This document shows, piece after piece, positions 14,158 to 23,523 of a stretch of DNA of 64,000 nt; within the stretch, counting starts at the first letter, position 1, and the number at the start of each line of letters is the position of its first letter. Location of the stretch: contig CAWBJO010000007.1 of assembly GCA_963789175.1 (NCBI GenBank), positions 372,001-436,000 on the forward strand, in the 5' to 3' direction. Under the pieces are notes generated by a model. It had not been told where the DNA came from. It did no database searches and worked only from the letters and a program-made list of their open reading frames with translations. This DNA comes from CAWBJO01 sp963789175 (GTDB lineage: Bacteria; Pseudomonadota; Alphaproteobacteria; Rhizobiales; Aestuariivirgaceae). The translations under genes were made by a program, and so were the position numbers.

Positions 14158-14790
14158 CTAGCGAACCTCCGCCACGGCCCTCTCGACATCGATGGTGAAG
14201 CGCCAGTTCACCGGCTCGCGCTGGTCGATGAACGTGATCTGTTTGGAAAACGCTACCGCGGCGCCGGCGGGCAGGTCGAGGTCGTAGAGCCCGACGCTGC
14301 GCTCGCCGTTCGTCGTGCATCGGAGCCGGATGTCCTCAACCGCCGCCTCGTTGTTGGATGGCGTGAAATAGCTGGGACAGGAGTAAAGCCTGACGCGAAG
14401 GGTCAGATCCTTCAGCATATGATCGGGCGACATGTTCCGGATCGTTCCGGCGAAGGACCACAGAAATGAGTTGGGCCGCTGGACCTGCTGACCGTCGTTT
14501 CCGACAGAGGTCTCGACGACGGGCTCGAGCTGCCGGTTGAGGACTGCGACGTCGGCGGGCTTCAATGCCGTCAGGGCGCGGCGAATGTCAGCCGGCTCGG
14601 CGGCGGGAGTGTCGAGTTCGGGCGACGGATTGGCCGAGGGCAGCAATTCATGCTCGCGGTAGTAGGTATAGGCCACGAGCGCGATGATGGCCGAGCCGAC
14701 GACGGCGAAGCCGAGGAGGCGCGTCTGCCGCGACTCGACGAAGAGTCCGATCAGCACGAATGCGACGAGCAGCAGAAAGAACAGGACCAT
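14158..14790 (-). CDS. Hypothetical inner-membrane protein
   Basis: A 210-residue protein from the ATG at 14790; a GTG two codons upstream is also possible. Two membrane segments open it (VLFFLLLVAFVLIGLFV and LLGFAVVGSAIIALVAYTYY). The remaining ~150 residues should be periplasmic and beta-rich, with TIRNMSPDHMLKDLTLRVRL, a Cys pair (YSCPSYF and LRCTTNGE) and FTIDVERAVAEVR at the end. This layout resembles FxLYD-like domains in secreted proteins, but that match is uncertain. It lies downstream of the small secreted gene at 14889-15131 in the same direction. Confidence 0.65.
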   Translation of the reverse strand: MVLFFLLLVAFVLIGLFVESRQTRLLGFAVVGSAIIALVAYTYYREHELLPSANPSPELDTPAAEPADIRRALTALKPADVAVLNRQLEPVVETSVGNDGQQVQRPNSFLWSFAGTIRNMSPDHMLKDLTLRVRLYSCPSYFTPSNNEAAVEDIRLRCTTNGERSVGLYDLDLPAGAAVAFSKQITFIDQREPVNWRFTIDVERAVAEVR

Positions 14791-14888
14791 TGGCACTCTT
14801 CGGCGGCCGGCATCGCCGCCACCACGAAAACCGAACCCTGGTATCTGCGGCGGAGCCTACGTCCCCGTCAATGCCGAATTGCCGAGGT

Positions 14889-15131
14889 CTAGCGACCCTC
14901 GGTGGGGATGATCCGCGGATAGGTCACCGAGGCATACCGGGAAGCTTCGTTTCCACGACGTTCCGTCTGCGGATGATGGCGATCTTCGCCGAGCGCCATT
15001 TTCGGATTGGAGTTGGTCTCTGCGGCGTCCTGCGCCCGCGTGGATTCCGCGGCGTTGCCGGTGCCCCAGCCATAGGCGAGGTAGGGGGATGCCGACAGAA
15101 GGATGCTCGCAACGACGATGGTCTTCTTCAT
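14889..15131 (-). CDS. Small secreted hypothetical protein
   Basis: An 80-residue protein starting MKKTIVVASILLSASPYLAYG, a signal peptide. The mature part is polar and low in secondary structure (AAESTRAQDAAETNSNP, then RHHPQTERRGNEASRY). The ATG at 15131 follows AAGGGA; a longer frame to 15173 adds 14 basic residues that would spoil the signal. No family is recognised. Confidence 0.6.
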   Translation of the reverse strand: MKKTIVVASILLSASPYLAYGWGTGNAAESTRAQDAAETNSNPKMALGEDRHHPQTERRGNEASRYASVTYPRIIPTEGR

Positions 15132-15270
15132 GGGCCGCGTTCCCTTTCGGTCCGATGCAAATCGACTTCGCATCGAATTCGAAGCTTACAGGGGAATCGC
15201 GGTTAACCCTCGCGGATGCGCTTGGGCTGGTGGATGAATCCTCACCGAGATCCAGACAATTTTAAAGATG

Positions 15271-15849
15271 TCAGGCCCGGCGGGGCGGCACGACGTCTTT
15301 AAAGGCGTTCTTCCACGACGGCTCGGTCGGCGGTTTCCCGGCTTCGGGAAGGTAAACCGAGGGCTCGCCGGTCTCGAGATTGGGAATGTAGCGCGGGCAG
15401 TTCGGGAAGATATCGACCGGGGTCACGTGTATCACGAGCTGAGATCCGGCGAATGCAGCGCGCAGCGGATCGTCTTCGGCAATGCGCGCCGTGCCGTTGA
15501 CGCGCAGCCGCCTGGGGCTCGCTCCCATCGCGATGAAGAGAAGCCCGACGTTCGAATTCACCTGGATGTTGCCGAGCGTCTTGAACATGCCGTTACCGTC
15601 GTAGTCCGGGAACGCGAGGTGGTCGGGGCCCAAGACCTTCACAAAGCCCGGTGGGCCGCCCTTGAACGAGCAGTCGGGCCGACCCTCGGCATCGGCCGTG
15701 GCGATGAAGAAATAGGGCTGGCGCTCGATGAAGTCCTTGTCCTCGTCCTTGAAACGGCCGCGCCACAGACGCTCGACCAGGCGATCCGCCAGTGCGCGGC
15801 TGCCGAAAGCGTCCTGGAGCTCCCTATTTCCGGGGTGAAACATGCCCAT
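15271..15849 (-). CDS. Pyridoxamine 5'-phosphate oxidase-like flavin-binding protein
   Basis: A 192-residue protein of the PNPOx-like split-barrel fold. The core reads PYFFIATADAEGRPDCSFKG, then HLAFPDYDGNGMFKTLGN and VGLLFI, the usual FMN-binding strands of general-stress and flavin reductase-like members. The ATG at 15849 is chosen because TGGAGG lies 5 nt upstream; the frame opens four codons earlier with TTG. It is probably a cytoplasmic flavoprotein reductase of unknown substrate and not the vitamin B6 enzyme itself. Confidence 0.85.
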   Translation of the reverse strand: MGMFHPGNRELQDAFGSRALADRLVERLWRGRFKDEDKDFIERQPYFFIATADAEGRPDCSFKGGPPGFVKVLGPDHLAFPDYDGNGMFKTLGNIQVNSNVGLLFIAMGASPRRLRVNGTARIAEDDPLRAAFAGSQLVIHVTPVDIFPNCPRYIPNLETGEPSVYLPEAGKPPTEPSWKNAFKDVVPPRRA

Positions 15850-16044
15850 CGCTGCCTCCAAGCCTTAATCGACTTCAAAGTCCGATTGTTTAATCGTTAA
15901 CGGCCTAACCTCAGGCTGAAAAAATCGTGGCGAAACAGCAACATACGCCACGATAACGCCACAACTTTTAAGATTCGACTCCCGTTTCCCCACAGTAGTC
16001 CCTTCAATGAATTGCGAAGTGAGTACCGCGTTGGGGAGTAAATC

Positions 16045-17007
16045 ATGAAAAAAGTGACGGGGCTTGCGCCGTTTGCGTTGGCCATCCTGCTGTTCTCAGG
16101 CTCAGCCGGGGCGGCAGACTACACGGCAAGCGTAGAGCCGATCGCAAGCTGGACTGGACCTTATGCGGGGATCGGCGGTGGTATCCGCTGGGGCGATTTC
16201 GACATCAAGAGCAAAAAGTCGAAGAAGTGCGAAGAGGACGAGCACGAGTACGAGAAGACCTCGCTGTTCGGCTGCCATGATCCCTGCGATTACGAAGCCA
16301 GCTCGAAGAGCCGCTGCGAGGATCCGTGCGCACCGGCGATCAAGAGTTCGGAATACGAGTGCGACACCGACCTGGCCGCTCTCGACATCTACACCAATCC
16401 CTTCGCTCCGAAGAAGTTCAGCGACGACGATCGGGGTTTCTTCGGAACCGTGCAGATCGGTTACAATCATGAGATCGCCTCGCCGCTCGTCGTCGGCATC
16501 TTCGCCAGCGCCGACTTCGGCGAAAAGCTGAAGATCCACGAGGCGGAAGACTCCGGTTCTTCCATGCCGACCGCCGACGTCGCGTTCGTTCCATTCGGTT
16601 CCGACAAGTCGTGGTCGGCTTCAATCGGCAACATCTTCACGGTCGGCGGACGCATCGGCATTGCCCCGAGCGACCGCGTGCTGCTCTACGTGCTCGCCGG
16701 CTGGTCATGGACGAAGGGCAAGGCCTCCTACGACCAGGATTGCGGGCTGAGCTTTTTCTGCTCCGAGATCCACGACAGCACGAGCGAGACCCTCGACGGC
16801 CTGACGCTGGGCGCGGGCGGCGAGGTCAGGATCACCGACAATGTCTCGCTCGGCGTCGAGTTCCGCCACATCGACTTCGGCTCCATCAAGCTCAACGCGG
16901 AGAACGACGACGTGCTGCTGTTGTCGGGTTTCGGCGGGGGCGCCGTCGAGACCAAGACCGACGTGACGGTGCAGTCGCTGCGCGGCCTTCTCATCTTCCA
17001 CTTCTAG
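16045..17007 (+). CDS. Outer membrane beta-barrel protein with Cys-rich loop
   Basis: A 320-residue porin-like protein of the Omp25/OmpA-like eight-strand type common in Hyphomicrobiales. Signal peptide: MKKVTGLAPFALAILLFSGS to GAADY. The first strand is WTGPYAGIGGGIRWG and the chain ends in Phe (GLLIFHF), as outer membrane barrels do. The oddity is a loop at residues ~55-110 holding six Cys (62, 77, 81, 91, 95, 106) among many acidic residues, and a second Cys pair later (YDQDCGLSFFCSEIH). GGGGAG lies upstream of the ATG and a strong terminator follows. Confidence 0.88.
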   Translation: MKKVTGLAPFALAILLFSGSAGAADYTASVEPIASWTGPYAGIGGGIRWGDFDIKSKKSKKCEEDEHEYEKTSLFGCHDPCDYEASSKSRCEDPCAPAIKSSEYECDTDLAALDIYTNPFAPKKFSDDDRGFFGTVQIGYNHEIASPLVVGIFASADFGEKLKIHEAEDSGSSMPTADVAFVPFGSDKSWSASIGNIFTVGGRIGIAPSDRVLLYVLAGWSWTKGKASYDQDCGLSFFCSEIHDSTSETLDGLTLGAGGEVRITDNVSLGVEFRHIDFGSIKLNAENDDVLLLSGFGGGAVETKTDVTVQSLRGLLIFHF

Positions 17008-17029
17008 TGAGATCACTTTTCTCTCCGCG

Positions 17030-17063
17030 GCGGCCGGTCCATACGGACCGGCCGCTTTCGTTT
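17030..17063 (+). terminator. Rho-independent terminator after the outer membrane protein gene
   Basis: Eleven-base arms GCGGCCGGTCC (17030-17040) and GGACCGGCCGC (17045-17055) pair perfectly around ATAC and are followed by TTTCGTTT. Confidence 0.85.
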
Positions 17064-17113
17064 GCGCCGCCCACAAGGCATGATGGCGAGGGTCCGCCAT
17101 ACGGGAGAGGCCA

Positions 17114-17662
17114 ATGCACAAGATCCAGACACAGGGTGTCCACCACATCACGCTCGTCGGCGCCGACCGCCAGACGTCGATCGACTTCTGGCAGGGCGTG
17201 CTCGGCATGCCGTTCGTCTTCGAACAGCCCAATCTCGACGCGCCGGACCAGAACCACCTCTATTTCGATCCCGGCGATGGGCGGCTCATCACCGTGTTCA
17301 CGAGCGAAAGCTGGAAGAAGGACCCGGCGCCCGTTCCGACCAAGAACGGCAGCCTGCACCACCTGGCGTTCCAGGTCTCCCGGGCCGCCTATACCCAGGC
17401 GGCGCAGCGGCTGAAGGACAGGGGATATCCGAACTCGGGCGAGATCGACCGGGGGTTCATGTATTCCATCTATTTCCGCGACCCGCTGGGGCTGCTCCTG
17501 GAGCTCGCCTGCTACAAGTTCGAGCCGCCGACCGGCTTCGCCCATGCCGACGTGCTGCGCGAAGCGCACAAGATCCGCATCGCCAAAAAGGCCTACAACA
17601 TCGCCGACGAACACATCGCCGACGCGCTGGAGCTCCTGTCTCGGAAGCCGTCCATCGAGTGA
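17114..17662 (+). CDS. VOC family protein, extradiol dioxygenase-like
   Basis: A 182-residue protein with the metal ligands of the vicinal-oxygen-chelate fold visible: VHHITLVGAD at the start, LHHLAFQVSRAAY in the second unit, and LGLLLELACYKF with the Glu. A ~40-residue carboxyl helix region (REAHKIRIAKKAYNIAD) extends past the fold. It is closest in layout to small ring-cleaving dioxygenase or glyoxalase-like enzymes. AGAGG precedes the ATG. The substrate is unknown. Confidence 0.87.
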   Translation: MHKIQTQGVHHITLVGADRQTSIDFWQGVLGMPFVFEQPNLDAPDQNHLYFDPGDGRLITVFTSESWKKDPAPVPTKNGSLHHLAFQVSRAAYTQAAQRLKDRGYPNSGEIDRGFMYSIYFRDPLGLLLELACYKFEPPTGFAHADVLREAHKIRIAKKAYNIADEHIADALELLSRKPSIE

Positions 17663-17868
17663 GCGCAAACCTGCGCCGGAGCCCTTGAAGGCCAAGGAAA
17701 TTTCCCCTTGCAATCCGGCTCGGAATGACCATGTTGAGCGCCGCTACTCTGCTTTGGACTCCGACTGTTGCGCCCCAGAGGCCTCAATCGCTGCCATTCC
17801 TGGGGTACACTTCATGCGCTGCCGACGACATCGGGGCGCGGGTTCGCAACATCGATGGAGAAAGACAG

Positions 17869-18078
17869 ATGCCGGTTGGCACAGTCAAATGGTTCAATCC
17901 CACCAAAGGTTTCGGTTTCATTCGCCCTGACAGCGGCGGCTCGGACGTGTTCGTGCACATCTCGAGCGTCGAGCGTTCGGGCCTCGGCAGCCTCACGGAA
18001 GGCCAGAAGATTTCCTATGAGGAACTCCTCGACCGCAAGCGCGGCAAAACCTCGGCGGAAAATCTGAAGGCGGTCTAG
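17869..18078 (+). CDS. cspA: Cold shock domain protein
   Basis: A 69-residue RNA chaperone of the CspA family. Both RNP motifs are present: KGFGFIRP and DVFVHISS. It starts MPVGTVKWFNPTKGFGF; GGAGAAAG precedes the ATG. An in-frame extension of 48 codons to 17725 lacks cold-shock features and is treated as leader. The leader is about 200 nt after the preceding gene, and long leaders are common in cold shock genes. A GAAA-loop terminator follows at 18101. Confidence 0.93.
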   Translation: MPVGTVKWFNPTKGFGFIRPDSGGSDVFVHISSVERSGLGSLTEGQKISYEELLDRKRGKTSAENLKAV

Positions 18079-18100
18079 TCCGCGCTTCCATATTCCATTC

Positions 18101-18134
18101 GGCGGCACCGGGAAACCGGTGCCGCTTTGCATTT
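18101..18134 (+). terminator. Terminator after cspA; hairpin repeated at 56707
   Basis: Arms GCGGCACCGG (18102-18111) and CCGGTGCCGC (18116-18125) close a GAAA loop, followed by TTTGCATTT. The 25 bases 18101-18125 are identical to the reverse complement of 56707-56731. Confidence 0.8.
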
Positions 18135-18199
18135 GGGGCTTGCTGGACTTGAGGCGGTCGTTGGGCCATAGTCCGCCCGCAAATCTCTGAAGGAGAATC

Positions 18200-18580
18200 G
18201 TGGCCTCTTTCTGGAAACAGTTTTTCACGTGGTGGAACGGCACGACCCTCGGCACCCGCTTCTATACGTGGCGCAGGGGACGGGAGGTGGGGGTCGACGG
18301 GTTCGGCAACCGCTACTACCAGAGTCCCGACGGAAAGCGGCGCTGGGTCATCTACAACGGATATGCCGAGGCGTCATCCATACCGCCCGGCTGGTACGGG
18401 TGGATGCATCGCATCGTCGACGTGCCGCCCTCGCAGGAAACGTACCAGCCGCGGGAGTGGGAGAAGCCGCACCAACCCAACTTGACCGGCACGCCCCAGG
18501 CCTATCGGCCGGATGGCAGCCTGCTGTCGTCCCATCCGAGGCGACCGGAAAGCGAGTACGAGGCCTGGCGGCCGGAATAG
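18200..18580 (+). CDS. NADH:ubiquinone oxidoreductase subunit NDUFA12
   Basis: A 126-residue accessory subunit of respiratory complex I, the bacterial counterpart of mitochondrial B17.2/NDUFA12, found in alphaproteobacteria. Key stretch: VGVDGFGNRYYQSPDGKRRW then VIYNGYAEASSIPPGWYGWM-HRIVD, which is diagnostic. It starts with GTG at 18200, with AGGAG 4 nt upstream. It opens the run mlaD, methyltransferase, DUF2155. This pairing with DUF2155 next to aat/accBC is the usual Hyphomicrobiales arrangement. Confidence 0.95.
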   Translation: MASFWKQFFTWWNGTTLGTRFYTWRRGREVGVDGFGNRYYQSPDGKRRWVIYNGYAEASSIPPGWYGWMHRIVDVPPSQETYQPREWEKPHQPNLTGTPQAYRPDGSLLSSHPRRPESEYEAWRPE

Positions 18581-18609
18581 CCTTCACGGACAGGAAGTAG
18601 CTCACGCCC

Positions 18610-19185
18610 ATGCACAGCAACACCGTTGAGACCGTCGTCGGCGCCGTCGTCATCGCGATCGCGGCGGCGTTCTTCTTCTACGTCTACACCACGACGACGA
18701 GAGCGGTCGGCGGCGGCGGCTATCACGTAAGCGCCGAGTTCGACAACATCGGGTCGGTTGCGGTCGGGACGGACGTCAGGGTCGCGGGCATCAAGGTCGG
18801 GACGGTGACGGCCCAGGACCTCAACCCCGAAAGCTACCAGGCGCGGATCGTCATGACGATCGATCCCAAGGTGCGGCTCGCCGACGATTCGAGCGCCAAG
18901 GTGACGAGCGAGGGCCTGCTCGGCTCCAACTACATCGCCGTCGATCCGGGCGGCAGCGAAACCAGGCTCGAGGACGGCGGCGAGATTCTCAGCACCCAGG
19001 GCGCGGTCGACTTCTGGAAGCTGGTCAGCGAGACCTTGTTCAGCCAGTCGCGCGGCGGGGAAGCGGCCCCGGCCCCAGGAGGCGGCGGCGCGGCCCCCGC
19101 TCCGCAATCTCCCGATGGCGGCACGGCTGGCGAAAGCGGCACGGCTGGCGAGGGGACGGAGGCGCCATCCGGCAATGCGCAGTGA
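18610..19185 (+). CDS. mlaD: MlaD-type lipid transport (MCE domain) protein
   Basis: A 191-residue protein with one membrane anchor (VETVVGAVVIAIAAAFFFYVY) and a periplasmic MCE domain: GYHVSAEFDNIGSVAVGTDV then VRVAGIKVGTVT and the end SEGLLGSNYIAVDPGG. MlaD hexamers carry phospholipids between the membranes to keep outer-membrane asymmetry. The tail (residues ~150-191) is low complexity, with Pro/Gly and a 15-base tandem duplication giving GTAGES/GTAGEG. The ATPase and permease partners are not in the window. Its stop overlaps the next start. Confidence 0.92.
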   Translation: MHSNTVETVVGAVVIAIAAAFFFYVYTTTTRAVGGGGYHVSAEFDNIGSVAVGTDVRVAGIKVGTVTAQDLNPESYQARIVMTIDPKVRLADDSSAKVTSEGLLGSNYIAVDPGGSETRLEDGGEILSTQGAVDFWKLVSETLFSQSRGGEAAPAPGGGGAAPAPQSPDGGTAGESGTAGEGTEAPSGNAQ

Positions 19186-19936
19186 CGCGGCAAGCGCGCA
19201 ACGATGGTCGGCCGAAAGCTATGACCGGGACGCCCGGTTCGTCTCGGACCTTGCCGGCGAGGTGGTGAGCTGGCTCGCCCCCGCGGAGGGCGAGCATATC
19301 CTAGATCTCGGGTGCGGCGACGGCGCACTGGCCGCCAAGCTCCAGGAGCTCGGCTGCACGGTCGTCGGCATCGATTCGAGCGATGACATGGTCCGGGCGG
19401 CACGGGCGCGCGGCGTCGACGCTCGGGTCATGGACGGACATGCGCTGAATTTCTCGGCGGAGTTCGACGCCGTCTTCTCCAACGCGGCGCTACATTGGAT
19501 GAGCGCCCCGCGGCTGGTCGTGCAGGGAATCGGGCGGGCACTGAAGCCGGGCGGACGGTTCGTCGCCGAATTCGGCGGCCACGGAAACGTGGCGGCGATC
19601 GTCACGGCGCTCAGGGCCGTCGGCAAGGCGCGGGGCGGCAATCCCGATCTCGCGGCGCCGTGGTTCTATCCGACGGCGGAGGAATATCGCGAACTTCTGG
19701 AGGCGGAGCACTTCGAGGTCGAACGGATCGGGCTCTATCCGCGGCCGACGCCGCTCAAGACGGGCCTGCAGGCGTGGCTGAAGGTGTTCAGAAAGCCGTT
19801 CTTCGATCAGTTCGGAACGGATGCGGAAGCCGCGGTCGACGAGGTCGAGGAGCTGCTGCGCCCGGCTATGTGCGATACGCAGGGAAACTGGACGGCCGAC
19901 TACGTGCGCCTGCGCGTCGATGCGGTGAAGCCGTGA
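19175..19936 (+). CDS. Class I SAM-dependent methyltransferase
   Basis: A 253-residue cytoplasmic enzyme with the Rossmann methyltransferase motifs in order: ILDLGCGDGALAAKL (SAM binding), VVGIDSSDDMVRAARARG, DAVFSNAALHWM and LKPGGRFVAEFGG. The layout matches trans-aconitate methyltransferase / UbiE-like groups. The ATG at 19175 overlaps the end of mlaD by 11 nt, so translation is coupled; an earlier in-frame start at 19115 adds only mlaD antiphase residues. It sits between mlaD and DUF2155. The substrate is unknown. Confidence 0.9.
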   Translation: MRSDAASAQRWSAESYDRDARFVSDLAGEVVSWLAPAEGEHILDLGCGDGALAAKLQELGCTVVGIDSSDDMVRAARARGVDARVMDGHALNFSAEFDAVFSNAALHWMSAPRLVVQGIGRALKPGGRFVAEFGGHGNVAAIVTALRAVGKARGGNPDLAAPWFYPTAEEYRELLEAEHFEVERIGLYPRPTPLKTGLQAWLKVFRKPFFDQFGTDAEAAVDEVEELLRPAMCDTQGNWTADYVRLRVDAVKP

Positions 19937-20388
19937 CGAAGCGGGCGGCCTTGATCCTGTTCGCCCTGTCGGTGATCGCCGTGCCGCAAGCCGCCACGGC
20001 CGAGCGCCTTGCCAATCCCATCGCCATTTTCTCCGGACTCGACAAGATCACGGGTTCGATCACCACGTTCCAGGTCAAGGTCGACGAGACGCAGCAGTTC
20101 GGCACGCTCGCCGTGCGGCCGCGGGTCTGCTATTCGCGCCCGCCCGAGGAGGAGCCGAAGACCACGTCGTTCGTGGAGGTCGACGAGGTCGAGCCCGACA
20201 AGGCGGTGCATCGCATCTTCACCGGATGGATGCTCGCCGAGAGCCCGGGACTGAATGCCGTCGAGCATCCGGTCTACGACGTGTGGCTGACCGGTTGCCT
20301 CGATCCCAATGCCCCAAAGCCAGCGGTCGAAGAACCCGTCGACCCGGGCGCGCTCGAGGGGCCGGACCTGCCGAAGGACAACGAATAG
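19933..20388 (+). CDS. DUF2155 domain secreted protein
   Basis: A 151-residue exported protein. GTG at 19933 overlaps the preceding stop (GTGA). Signal peptide: VTKRAALILFALSVIAVPQAA. The mature domain is diagnostic: IAIFSGLDKITGSITTFQVK, FGTLAVRPRVCYSRPP, then FTGWMLAESPGLNAVEHPVY-DVWLTGC. Conserved in alphaproteobacteria beside NDUFA12 and aat; function unknown. Two Cys could form a disulfide. The tail is acidic and Pro-rich. It converges on aat 6 nt away. Confidence 0.93.
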   Translation: MTKRAALILFALSVIAVPQAATAERLANPIAIFSGLDKITGSITTFQVKVDETQQFGTLAVRPRVCYSRPPEEEPKTTSFVEVDEVEPDKAVHRIFTGWMLAESPGLNAVEHPVYDVWLTGCLDPNAPKPAVEEPVDPGALEGPDLPKDNE

Positions 20389-20394
20389 GAGAGG

Positions 20395-21063
20395 CTAGCC
20401 CGCCGCCGGTCCGGAGGACTCCGACGCCGCCAGCGCGAGAACCGCCTCGGGATCGTGATCCGCCGCGAACGCGTGGAAGTCGGCCTCGCCGCCGAGCGCC
20501 GCATCGAGCAGCGCCTGGTAGCGGGCGCGTGGCATCTCGACGGCGCCGAACTGCCGGATGTGGTCGTTGATGAATTGGGCGTCGAGCAGGCTGAAGCCGC
20601 CGGCGCGGAGACGCGCCACCAGGTGCACGAGGGCGACCTTGCTCGCTTCCCGGCGACGGGTGAACATGCTCTCGCCGAAGAAGACGGCACCGATGCGCAC
20701 GCCGTAGAGGCCGCCGCACAAAACGCCGCCCTGCCAGCATTCGATCGAGTGCGCGCAACCCATCTTGTGGAGCTGGTTGTAGAGCGAGCGGATGCGGCTG
20801 TTGATCCAGGTGGTCGGCCGGCTCGCCGTCTTCTCCGCACACATGGCGATCACCCGGCCGAAGGCGGTGTCGATGCGAACCTCGAAGCGGCGCTGGCGGA
20901 CGGCCTTGCGCAAGGTGCGGGAAACGTGGAATCCGTCGAGGGGCAGGACGCCGCGGTGTTCGGGCTCGACCCAGTAAAGCGCGTTGTCCTCGGCACTCTC
21001 CGCCATCGGGAAGACCCCGGAGGCGTAGGCCTTGAGGATGATCTGCGGCGTAACGGTCGTCAT
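20395..21063 (-). CDS. aat: Leucyl/phenylalanyl-tRNA--protein transferase
   Basis: A 222-residue cytoplasmic enzyme that adds Leu or Phe to N-terminal Arg/Lys, marking proteins for ClpAP. Seen: GVFPMAESAEDNALYWVEPE, IECWQGGVLCGGLYGVRIG, GESMF and LLDAQFINDHIRQFGA. The start is MTTVTPQIILKAYASG. It follows accC by 3 nt and ends the aroQ-accB-accC-aat run. Length is normal for the alpha type. Confidence 0.96.
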   Translation of the reverse strand: MTTVTPQIILKAYASGVFPMAESAEDNALYWVEPEHRGVLPLDGFHVSRTLRKAVRQRRFEVRIDTAFGRVIAMCAEKTASRPTTWINSRIRSLYNQLHKMGCAHSIECWQGGVLCGGLYGVRIGAVFFGESMFTRRREASKVALVHLVARLRAGGFSLLDAQFINDHIRQFGAVEMPRARYQALLDAALGGEADFHAFAADHDPEAVLALAASESSGPAAG

Positions 21064-21066
21064 GGC

Positions 21067-22407
<1,341 letters not shown>

Positions 22408-22410
22408 GAC

Positions 22411-22960
22411 CTACTCGATGATCACGAGCGGCTCGCCGTATTCGACGGGCTGGCCGTTGTCGACGAAGATGTGGGTCACGCGGCCAGAACGCGGCGCGTG
22501 AATCTGGTTCATCGTCTTCATCGCCTCGATGATCAGGATGGTCTGGCCTTCCTTGACCTCGCCACCGGGCTCGACGAAGTTCTTGGCGCCGGGCGCCGGG
22601 GCCAGATAGGCAGTTCCGACCATCGGCGACTTGACCGCACCCGGATGGGTGCCGAGGTCGCGGATCTCCGGGCGGGGTCACCGAATGCGGGACGGGGAGG
22701 GGATGGCCCACGGACGAAGCCGACGTGCCGGCATTCGACATGGGCGAGGACATCGCAGACGGATGGGCGTGGACCGACGGGGCTGCCGCGACGACGGTCT
22801 GGACGGCGCGCTGGACGCGCAGGCGCAAACCGGTCTGCTCGATCTCGATTTCGGTCAGGCCGGTGTCATTGAGAATGGCGGCAAGCTCGCGCAGCAGATC
22901 GGAATCGATCGAGGCAATGCTCTTCGACGGCGGGGATGTAGGTTGCTTGCCCTTGGCCAT
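22411..22960 (-). CDS. accB: Biotin carboxyl carrier protein, frameshifted as written
   Basis: The N-terminal part (MAKGKQPTS, then IDSDLLRELAAILNDTGLTE) runs from 22960 in one frame. The biotinyl domain, with the biotin-accepting Lys in ILIIEAMKTMNQIHAP, is in the next frame and ends at 22411. Removing one base from the C-run complementary to 22670-22672 (or the nearby G-run 22674-22677) joins them as VTPPEIRDLGTHPGAVKSPM-VGTAY, giving a 182-residue protein of normal length. AccB is essential and accC, aat and aroQ beside it are intact, so a sequence or assembly error is the likeliest cause. Confidence 0.85.
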
Positions 22961-22965
22961 GAGTT

Positions 22966-23415
22966 CTACGACTTGCCCTTGTTGAGGATAGCTGCCAGCG
23001 CTTCCAGCGCAAACCCATATCCCTGGCCGCCGAAGCCGCAGATGACGCCGGACGCCACCGGCGAGACGTAACTCTTGTGGCGGAAGGGCTCGCGCCGATA
23101 GATGTTGGAAAGGTGCACCTCGATGATGGGAAGGTCGCTCGCCTTCAAGGCGTCATGCATGGCGACGGAAGTATGCGTGTAACCTGCGGCGTTGAGCACG
23201 ATGCCCGATGCCTTGTCACGGGCCTCCTGGATCCAGTCGACGAGCTCGCCTTCGATGTTGGACTGGCGAAATTCGATCTCCAGTCCGAGCCCGCGCCCGC
23301 GGTCCTCGCAGGTCTTGCGGATGTCGGCAAGCGTCTCGGATCCGTAGATCTCGGTCTCGCGCGTGCCCAGGAGATTGAGGTTCGGGCCGTTCAGGATGTA
23401 GACCTTTTTTGCCAT
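22966..23415 (-). CDS. aroQ: Type II 3-dehydroquinate dehydratase
   Basis: A 149-residue enzyme of the shikimate pathway that forms a dodecamer and dehydrates 3-dehydroquinate. Seen: YILNGPNLNLLGTRETEIYG, FRQSNIEGELVDWIQEA, AAGYTHTSVAMHDAL and EVHLSNIYRREPFRHKSY with its catalytic Tyr, His and Arg positions. It precedes accB by 5 nt. This order (aroQ-accB-accC) is conserved in alphaproteobacteria. Confidence 0.97.
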   Translation of the reverse strand: MAKKVYILNGPNLNLLGTRETEIYGSETLADIRKTCEDRGRGLGLEIEFRQSNIEGELVDWIQEARDKASGIVLNAAGYTHTSVAMHDALKASDLPIIEVHLSNIYRREPFRHKSYVSPVASGVICGFGGQGYGFALEALAAILNKGKS

Positions 23416-23523
23416 CGCGCCATGAGAGGAAAAAGTGAAAGAGCGGCGAGCCTTGCGGGCCGCCGATCGCGAATCGTCAACCGGTTATAGGGATTCTTTT
23501 GCCGTGAGGGAAGGATACGGTCC

